Under the pieces are notes generated by a model. It had not been told where the DNA came from and did not search any database. It saw nothing but the letters and a program-made list of their open reading frames with translations. A stretch of DNA of 64,000 nucleotides from UBA10324 sp038326325 (lineage in GTDB: Bacteria; Bacteroidota; Bacteroidia; Chitinophagales; UBA10324), in the NCBI GenBank assembly GCA_038326325.1, contig JBBQJW010000009.1:1-64000 (forward strand), in the 5' to 3' direction. This document shows positions 55,345-62,036 of the stretch, piece by piece (positions within the stretch are counted from its first letter, which is position 1; every line of letters begins with the position of its first letter). Position numbers and translations under genes: made by a program.

Positions 55345-57273
55345 ATGATAAAAATTACTTTCCCTGACGGGGCAATGCGAGAATTCGCAAAGGGAACTTC
55401 TGCAATGGATATTGCAAAAAGTATTAGCGAGGGATTAGCGCGAAGAATTTTAGCTGCGAAAGTCAACGATGAAGTGCGCGATTTACTTCGACCGATTAAT
55501 GATGATGCAACGATAAATTTTCTTTCGTGGGATGATAAGGAAGGCAAGAGTACTTTCTGGCATAGCAGTGCTCACTTGTTTGCCGAAGCATTGGAATCAG
55601 TTTATCCCGGAGCGAAATTCGGAATTGGTCCTGCTGTTGATAATGGATTTTATTACGATGTTGATTTAGGCGGACAAGCTTTTTCGCATGAAGATCTGGA
55701 GAAGATTGAAAAGAAGATGAGTGAACTTGCCTCAAAAAATTCTGCTTACATCCGAAGCGAAGTTTCAAAAGCAGATGCATTAAAATATTTTACAGAGAAA
55801 GGAGATGAGTACAAACTCGAACTCATCGCTGATTTAAAAGATGGTGAAATCACTTTTTATCAGCAAGGAAATTTTACTGATCTGTGCCGTGGTCCGCACA
55901 TTCCTAACACATCATTTATCAAAGCAATCAAGTTGACAAATATTGCAGGTGCTTATTGGCGTGGTGATTCGAACAACAAGCAAATGACCCGCGTGTATGG
56001 TGTAACATTTCCGAAGCAAAAAGAATTAGATGAATATCTCTTGATGTTGGAAGAAGCTCGCAAGCGCGACCATCGCAAGATTGGAAAGGAAATGGAGATT
56101 TTTACCTTTGATGATGAAGTTGGTCAAGGGTTACCATTGTGGTTACCGAATGGCGGAGTGATGATTGAAGAATTAGAAAAATTAGCGAAGACCACCGAAT
56201 TCAGAGCCGGATATTCTCGCGTGAAATCGCCACACATTGCAAAAGAAAGTTTGTATATCACTAGTGGTCACTTGCCTTACTATGCTGACAGCATGTTTCC
56301 TCCAATGGAAATGGATGGAACGAAATATTATTTGAAGGCAATGAACTGTCCGCATCATCATAAAATATTTGATGCCTCGCCAAAAAGTTACAAAGATTTA
56401 CCATTGCGTTTAGCAGAATATGGAACCTGTTACAGATACGAACAGTCAGGTGAGTTATTCGGATTGATGCGAGTGAGAAGTATGAATATGAATGACGCGC
56501 ATATCTATTGCACCGAAGAACAATTCGAACAGGAATTCAGAGCGGTGAATGAAATGTATCAGAAGTATTTCAAGATTTTCGGAATTGATAAATATGTGAT
56601 GCGCTTCAGCAAACACGATCCTGCGAAGCTTGGAAAAAAATATTTAGATATGCCGGAGCTGTGGAAGAAAACCGAAGACATGGTTCGCCGTGTTTTAATT
56701 TCTTCAAATATTCCTTATGTGGAAGTGAATGACGAAGCTGCTTTCTACGGACCAAAGATTGATGTACAGATTTACAGTGCTATAGGAAGAGAGTTTACAC
56801 TCGCAACCAATCAGGTTGATTTCGGTCAACCCGCGCGATTCAAACTTTCGTTCATGAATAAAAATAATGAACCGGAAACTCCGATAGTGATACACCGTGC
56901 ACCATTAGGAACTCACGAGCGATTTATTGGATTTCTGATTGAACATTACGCAGGAAAATTTCCGTTGTGGCTATCACCGTTACAGGTGACTGTATTACCT
57001 GTTGGAGAAAAATTTATTCCATTTGCAGAAAAAGTAAAAGCACAATTAATTAATTCTGATATTCGCTGTACCGTTGACGAGCGCAATGAAAAAATCGGAA
57101 GAAAAATTCGTGATGCGGAAATGAAACACATTCCGTTCATGTTGATTGTCGGGGAGAAAGAAGAAGCAAATCATCAGGTGAGTTTAAGAAAACATGGCGA
57201 AGGAGATAAAGGTGTGATGAGTGTCGAAGAATTTGTTTCCTTTGCAAAGTCAGAAATAGAAAATTACCATTAA
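55345..57273 (+). CDS. thrS: Threonyl-tRNA synthetase
   Basis: About 642 residues from the ATG at 55345 (MIKITFPDGAMREF), which matches the family start; a longer frame begins with TTG. The TGS domain lies at 1-60 and the editing domain at about 70-225 (HSSAHLFAEAL, CRGPHIPNT). The catalytic core has zinc ligands in MNCPHHHK, in DAHIYC, and in IVIHRAPLG. The anticodon domain begins at about 540. The motif copy at 56428 is read as Cys-Tyr in the conserved GTCYRYE motif. It is followed by infC after 17 bases. Confidence 0.97.
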   Translation: MIKITFPDGAMREFAKGTSAMDIAKSISEGLARRILAAKVNDEVRDLLRPINDDATINFLSWDDKEGKSTFWHSSAHLFAEALESVYPGAKFGIGPAVDNGFYYDVDLGGQAFSHEDLEKIEKKMSELASKNSAYIRSEVSKADALKYFTEKGDEYKLELIADLKDGEITFYQQGNFTDLCRGPHIPNTSFIKAIKLTNIAGAYWRGDSNNKQMTRVYGVTFPKQKELDEYLLMLEEARKRDHRKIGKEMEIFTFDDEVGQGLPLWLPNGGVMIEELEKLAKTTEFRAGYSRVKSPHIAKESLYITSGHLPYYADSMFPPMEMDGTKYYLKAMNCPHHHKIFDASPKSYKDLPLRLAEYGTCYRYEQSGELFGLMRVRSMNMNDAHIYCTEEQFEQEFRAVNEMYQKYFKIFGIDKYVMRFSKHDPAKLGKKYLDMPELWKKTEDMVRRVLISSNIPYVEVNDEAAFYGPKIDVQIYSAIGREFTLATNQVDFGQPARFKLSFMNKNNEPETPIVIHRAPLGTHERFIGFLIEHYAGKFPLWLSPLQVTVLPVGEKFIPFAEKVKAQLINSDIRCTVDERNEKIGRKIRDAEMKHIPFMLIVGEKEEANHQVSLRKHGEGDKGVMSVEEFVSFAKSEIENYH

Positions 57274-57290
57274 CCTAAAATTCAAAAGCC

Positions 57291-57854
57291 ATAGCACAAC
57301 CTTACTACCGTCCTCAGCCTTTTCAAAGAAAGAAAGCAAGAGAACACCGCATTAACGAAGAAATCACTGCACCAAATGTTAGAGTGTCGGGTGAGAATGT
57401 AGAATCCGGAGTGTATGACACCCGCGATGCCATTAAGATGGCGAAAGATCTCGAAGTAGATTTAGTAGAAATAACTCCCGGTGCTGACCCTCCGGTTTGT
57501 CGCATTATCGACTACAGCAAGTTTCTTTATGAAAAGAAACGGAAGGAGAAAGAAATGAAATCGAAGCAGACGAAAAATGTGATGAAGGAAATTCGTTTCA
57601 CACCAAATACTGATGATCATGATTTCGAATTCAAAACAAAACATGCCGAAAAATTTTTGGCGGAAGGAGCGAAGGTGAAAGCTTATGTTCAGTTTCGCGG
57701 AAGAAGTATAGTGTTTAAAGATCGTGGAGAATTATTGTTGTTGAAATTCGTTGAAAAATTAATTGACCACGGTTCATTGGAAGCTTTACCTAAATTGGAA
57801 GGTAACCGAATGAATATTATCATCAATCCGAAAGGAGCGAAGAAAAAAGCATAG
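57291..57854 (+). CDS. infC: Translation initiation factor IF-3, starting at ATA
   Basis: 187 residues from ATA at 57291. The frame is open back to the stop at 57276, with no ATG, GTG or TTG before the family N-terminus (AQPYYRPQPFQRKKAREHRI, then NEEITAPNVRV). The next usable codon, GTG at 57384, would remove about 31 conserved residues. The N-domain ends near GTDPPVC-like GADPPVCRIIDYSKF, the linker is Lys-rich, and the C-domain has KEIRFTPNTDDHDFEFK and GRSIVFKDRG. IF-3 genes in other bacteria also use rare starts (ATT in E. coli) for autoregulation. Confidence 0.88.
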   Translation: MAQPYYRPQPFQRKKAREHRINEEITAPNVRVSGENVESGVYDTRDAIKMAKDLEVDLVEITPGADPPVCRIIDYSKFLYEKKRKEKEMKSKQTKNVMKEIRFTPNTDDHDFEFKTKHAEKFLAEGAKVKAYVQFRGRSIVFKDRGELLLLKFVEKLIDHGSLEALPKLEGNRMNIIINPKGAKKKA

Positions 57855-57860
57855 ATGATA

Positions 57861-57906
57861 TGTCATTGCGAGAAAACTGTAATCAGTTTTTGAAGCAATC
57901 TCATCC
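57861..57906. repeat. Dispersed palindromic repeat (ATTGCGAG...GAAGCAATCTC)
   Basis: The sequence GTCATTGCGAG is followed by AAAACTG-TAAT-CAGTTTT and TGAAGCAATCTC. The outer ATTGC/GCAAT and inner AAAACTG/CAGTTTT pair into one imperfect hairpin. The ATTGCGAG...GAAGCAATCTC phrase is a widespread bacterial interspersed repeat. Confidence 0.6.
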
Positions 57907-57914
57907 ATAAAAAA

Positions 57915-57955
57915 TGAAAACCCTGAATCAGATTTTTGATTCAGGGTTTTTTATT
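57915..57955 (+). terminator. Rho-independent terminator after infC
   Basis: The arms AAAACCCTGAATCA and TGATTCAGGGTTTT are perfect, with a loop of GATTTT and a T-run. Confidence 0.9.
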
Positions 57956-58035
57956 TGAAGAAGTAAGCAATCAATATTTTGAATACAGAGTTTGAAGTGG
58001 CTCTATTTATATTGCATCAGTAAAAAAGCTAACCA

Positions 58036-58512
58036 ATGAAAAAAATAAGTCTCCTAAGCGTATTTATTCTTACAGTAGTTGCTGTATCGGTCTCCTTGTT
58101 TTATACATCATGTAAACCCGATCCATGTAAAGATTTAATCTGTAAAAATGGGGGGATGTGTATGGATGGTTCCTGCATGTGTGCTTCCGGATTTCAGGGA
58201 ATTGATTGCAGCACTGTTACACCCGTAAAGAAAACTTATAAAGTCACTTATGAAATTGGTTGTACTGATTGTGAAGTAATTTATTACAGCGACTCCATGC
58301 AAAATCAGGCGTCAGAATACCACAAGAACAATAGCTGGACTTATACTTTTTATGGGAAGAAAGGACAGGAGGTTTTGCTTTTTGCCTACAATACTTCTTC
58401 AATGGCGCAGGGTGTTACAGCAACCATTAAACTCAACGACTCAATACTTACAACTCAAACTAATTATTGCCCTATATCAGGGGATGCATTTGTAGTTGAT
58501 TCACTTTTGTAA
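58036..58512 (+). CDS. EGF-like domain lipoprotein
   Basis: A 158-residue protein. The signal peptide ends in the lipobox-like YTSC. An EGF-like module lies at about 30-60 with six cysteines (DPCKDLICKNGGMCMDGSC, then MCASGFQGIDCS). The remaining 95 residues are a beta-rich domain with one CTDC pair. Probably anchored to the outer membrane; the function is unknown. Confidence 0.82.
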   Translation: MKKISLLSVFILTVVAVSVSLFYTSCKPDPCKDLICKNGGMCMDGSCMCASGFQGIDCSTVTPVKKTYKVTYEIGCTDCEVIYYSDSMQNQASEYHKNNSWTYTFYGKKGQEVLLFAYNTSSMAQGVTATIKLNDSILTTQTNYCPISGDAFVVDSLL

Positions 58513-58520
58513 AAGAAATT

Positions 58521-60704
58521 CTACTGCTTCACTATTTTCTTTACAAGCATTTCGCCATGGTGCGATTGTACTTTTATAAAATACACTCCTTTTGAAAGTG
58601 ATTTCAGATTGATGATTTTACTTGTCCCGATTATTTCGGTAGAATTAAGAGTTGTTTTTTCGTCATAAACTTTTCGCCCGAGTAAATCAATGATTTCTAT
58701 TTGATTTATTGGAATTCCGTTTTGGAATTTGACAGTAACATTCTCTGTAACAGGATTCGGATAAAGCACTAAATTACTTTCACCTTGCAATTCCTGAACC
58801 CCCGTTGCGAATGAAGTGTGAGTAGTATTTGTAACCACAGGTGAATTGAAATCAAAGTAAATGCTTGCCGTATTATCGAAACTAGTGTTTGGTGTAACAC
58901 CGCTGTTTGGTTTTATCTTGTACTGAATATAACCATGAGAACCCGGTTCGTTACTAGTGCTGTCAGGTAAGTTGATATTCGGGAAATTGAATTTCACAAT
59001 ACCACCTTCAAGTACTTGTGTCATGTTGGGGTGACTGTAAACAAGCAATTGAAAAGTTGAAACATCAAGATCACTATCGAGCGTATCTAATATCTGAATG
59101 TGTTGTGCTGCAGCATTGCCTGTGTTTTGAAAATGAATAATATAAGTAAGGTAATCGTTAAACGAATACCCTAAATTACCAATGGGGTTAACCTCTTTTT
59201 CATTTGGGTCACAGGAATTGCTAATCATGAAACAAGTTGTATTTGAATTATTTGAAAGATTATTATCTCCTATTCCTGAAAATATTTCAGTTTCGACGCA
59301 AACTGAATCATCCATAGAAGCTGTAGAATCTGTAATGACATTAAAATAAAAATCTGATAAATTGATTAAAGAAAAATCATTTACGGTATAGGTTAATACA
59401 TTACCTGAGACAGAGGGAATAAGAGCATTTTGAACTGGTTCAAAATATTGAACAGGTCCATCAATGGTAACTTTTACTAATCCACTTATACCAGGTGTGC
59501 AAACGATATTGTAATTTCCCTGAACAACATCACATGCAAAAACAAGGATACTAGTTACTGCATTTGGAAAAAATCTGTGTATTCGGGTTGCACCATAGGC
59601 TGCTAAATCAAAACCTGGTTTACATGATAATCCTAAGTCTATTCCTGTTTCAAATGAATCGGCAGCAGATGTGATAACAATTTGATTACCTCCGAAAGGG
59701 CAGTTTACATAAAAGGGAATAGCGCTTGTATCAATTTCAATTGTATAGACTCCAAAGGTATCAACATCAAAAAAATATTCTCCGTTAAAACTAAAAACAG
59801 TCTGTTTAAGATTGCTTCCAGAAAATAATTGAACTGGAATTCCAGAAATATGAATATCCGAAGAATCATACAAACAATTTCCATTTATATCCTTAAATAT
59901 ATTTCCCTTTATGTTCCAATAAACATCACATTCATATTGATTAAAAATATCACAGATAGGAAGGGTATAGATTAATGGAAGTGAGAATTGAACTGAAGGT
60001 AAATCTGGGATGCATGAAATCGAGGTGTTTCCAAAAAAAACTTGTTCAAGCGTGAGAGGTAAATATGGAAAACAAGTAATACCCATATTGCTAACGCAAC
60101 TTAATCCAATTAAACTATCAGGGAGGGTAGGTAAAGCTGTTAACAGGTTGCTGTCACAAGTTAAATATAGTAGGTGATGCGGAAGTTGCGGTAAATCGGT
60201 AAATAAATTATAGCCGCAATTTAAATTCAATAATGAATCGCCTAACAGAGGCAATTGACTAAGTAAATTATGATCACAACCAAGCATCAATAAATTATTT
60301 GGGAATAGAGGTAAAACTGAAAGATGATTATTAGTGCAAACAAAATATTTTAAAGTTGCAGGAATTTGAGGGATTGAAATAAGTTGATTTGAGCTGCAAT
60401 CAAAGTCTACCAAATGTGATGGCAACTCAGGTAAACTAGTTAATAGATTTCCCTGGCAATGCAAAAATTGCAAAGAATCAAAATATTGTATCCCTGTTAA
60501 ATCAGCTATAGTATCACCCATTAGATAAATTGTAAAATCATTTACAATGCTACTGCATGTAGTATCCATTAAATTCCCATTCATGCAAGAAGGATATTGC
60601 GATTGAAGCCATGATACAAAATTTGTATCCGGTATCGAAACCCACTGCCCTTTACAAAGTGTAACAGTAAAAACAATCAGAAAAGTTATAAATATTTTTT
60701 TCAT
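58521..60704 (-). CDS. LRR surface protein with T9SS type A sorting domain
   Basis: A 727-residue secreted protein and paralogue of 28051-30003. It has a short signal peptide (MKKIFITFLIVFTVTLCKGQ), the cap WVSIPDTNFVSWLQ and about eight LRR units (LPELPSHLVDFDCSSNQL type). Then come a Cna-B-like unit (GNIFKDINGNCLYDSSDIH), a DUF7619-like block (CDPNEKEVNPIGN to NSPVVTNTT) and a sorting tail (VLYPNPVTE to KKIVKQ). The two LRR paralogues differ in their middle domains, which suggests domain shuffling. Confidence 0.85.
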   Translation of the reverse strand: MKKIFITFLIVFTVTLCKGQWVSIPDTNFVSWLQSQYPSCMNGNLMDTTCSSIVNDFTIYLMGDTIADLTGIQYFDSLQFLHCQGNLLTSLPELPSHLVDFDCSSNQLISIPQIPATLKYFVCTNNHLSVLPLFPNNLLMLGCDHNLLSQLPLLGDSLLNLNCGYNLFTDLPQLPHHLLYLTCDSNLLTALPTLPDSLIGLSCVSNMGITCFPYLPLTLEQVFFGNTSISCIPDLPSVQFSLPLIYTLPICDIFNQYECDVYWNIKGNIFKDINGNCLYDSSDIHISGIPVQLFSGSNLKQTVFSFNGEYFFDVDTFGVYTIEIDTSAIPFYVNCPFGGNQIVITSAADSFETGIDLGLSCKPGFDLAAYGATRIHRFFPNAVTSILVFACDVVQGNYNIVCTPGISGLVKVTIDGPVQYFEPVQNALIPSVSGNVLTYTVNDFSLINLSDFYFNVITDSTASMDDSVCVETEIFSGIGDNNLSNNSNTTCFMISNSCDPNEKEVNPIGNLGYSFNDYLTYIIHFQNTGNAAAQHIQILDTLDSDLDVSTFQLLVYSHPNMTQVLEGGIVKFNFPNINLPDSTSNEPGSHGYIQYKIKPNSGVTPNTSFDNTASIYFDFNSPVVTNTTHTSFATGVQELQGESNLVLYPNPVTENVTVKFQNGIPINQIEIIDLLGRKVYDEKTTLNSTEIIGTSKIINLKSLSKGVYFIKVQSHHGEMLVKKIVKQ

Positions 60705-60787
60705 TAAATTTAATTATTCCGAAAGTTAAAAAGAATAATCAAGAGCGAAATGATTTTTCTTTTTAACGAATTACAGAAAGAGTTTAG

Positions 60788-61957
60788 CTACTGCTTAAAA
60801 TAACTGGTGATATAATTCGGTAAACCCAATTGAGGTTCACCGCCATTTAAATACAATCCCTGTTCAATATAACCACAACCGATTCCTTTAATGTTCGGGT
60901 TCGGAATGCACCCGAGATAATCGCTGTGCTTGGCAACATAAATTTTTCCATCAATAGCATTTTGTAATGCTCCCATTTTTTTATCTAATGATTGGACAAC
61001 CAAAACGGCTGACTGCATAATGTCGGCAGTAGTAGTAAGTGTAACATCCCATTGATAAATTTCATTGTTGATGTAAAAACTTAAGTACAATAATTTACTA
61101 TTCGGACTGAACTCACAGCCATAAGCAAGTTTACTCTGCGGAGTAAAAATTAATTTATAATCACTTAATTCTCCTGTCGCGTTATTGAAATTATAAAGCT
61201 CAGCAAAATTATTTTCATAAATAACTGAACAGAGTTTACTTCCATCCGGAGAGAATTTCATGTAACCGATTGCATTTCCATCTGTAGATAAACCACCTTG
61301 ATATACACTTCCGATTCTTGTTATCACAGCATTTTTTGCAACGCCATCCTTTGTTACTAACCAGCAATAAAAATTATTGGTATTCCATCCGTGCGCCATT
61401 ACCCAAATATCTTTCCCGTTTTTGTGTTTTACAGCAGTCAGTTTTTCTGCAGCATTTGGTAAAAGCAAAACATCTTTTCCAACAATATCGCCGAGACCTT
61501 TTTCTTTCGTCATGTCAATAGTATAATAACTCACTCCATTATTAGGAGGGTCGGCATATGAACCGGCATCAGAAGTAAACAAATAAATAATATTAGGGTT
61601 TGCTGGATTCGGAATTGCTAATGCCGATTGCGAAGAAGAGTCGTGACCTTTTAAGGTTTTACCATGCGGCATTACTTTATGATACTTGTTCCACACCTGC
61701 ATTCCATTAGTGTAAAACTGCAACCAGCCACCACTGTTACACATAGTCACGCATCCTTCCTTCACATTCATTGCGCTCACTGTTACAGGCACAGGATAGG
61801 AATAAGAAAAATCAACTCCGCATTTCTTTCCGAAAAACCAGATGGATGCTTCCTTTTGGGCAAGCAAAATCTGAGGAGAAAAAAGTAATACTATGAAAAG
61901 GAAAAAGTATCTGGCTCTGTTTATAAATTTTAAATCACTGCTTTTATAAAAAATCAT
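60788..61957 (-). CDS. Secreted beta-propeller protein without a sorting domain
   Basis: A 389-residue protein whose leader MIFYKSSDLKFINRARYFFLFIV is long but hydrophobic to LLAQ. The rest forms a propeller (FSPDGSKLCSVIYENN, FSPNSKLLYLSFYINN, AIDGKIYVAKHSDYLG) and ends at QLGLPNYITSYFKQ. The upstream neighbour (62037) has the same propeller followed by PKD-type and type B sorting domains. Here the protein stops at the propeller end. It may be a natural short form, or the remains of a longer gene. Confidence 0.75.
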   Translation of the reverse strand: MIFYKSSDLKFINRARYFFLFIVLLFSPQILLAQKEASIWFFGKKCGVDFSYSYPVPVTVSAMNVKEGCVTMCNSGGWLQFYTNGMQVWNKYHKVMPHGKTLKGHDSSSQSALAIPNPANPNIIYLFTSDAGSYADPPNNGVSYYTIDMTKEKGLGDIVGKDVLLLPNAAEKLTAVKHKNGKDIWVMAHGWNTNNFYCWLVTKDGVAKNAVITRIGSVYQGGLSTDGNAIGYMKFSPDGSKLCSVIYENNFAELYNFNNATGELSDYKLIFTPQSKLAYGCEFSPNSKLLYLSFYINNEIYQWDVTLTTTADIMQSAVLVVQSLDKKMGALQNAIDGKIYVAKHSDYLGCIPNPNIKGIGCGYIEQGLYLNGGEPQLGLPNYITSYFKQ

Positions 61958-62036
61958 TTCCCAAAAATATCATGAAGTTGGATGAAAGCGATTTATGTTT
62001 TCCTTATTTCGATGTTAGTTCTAAAGAGAATAAATC

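Noticed and set aside
57384..57386. GTG as the start of infC
   Set aside because: It would remove about 31 residues of the conserved IF-3 N-terminus that are encoded upstream in the same open frame.
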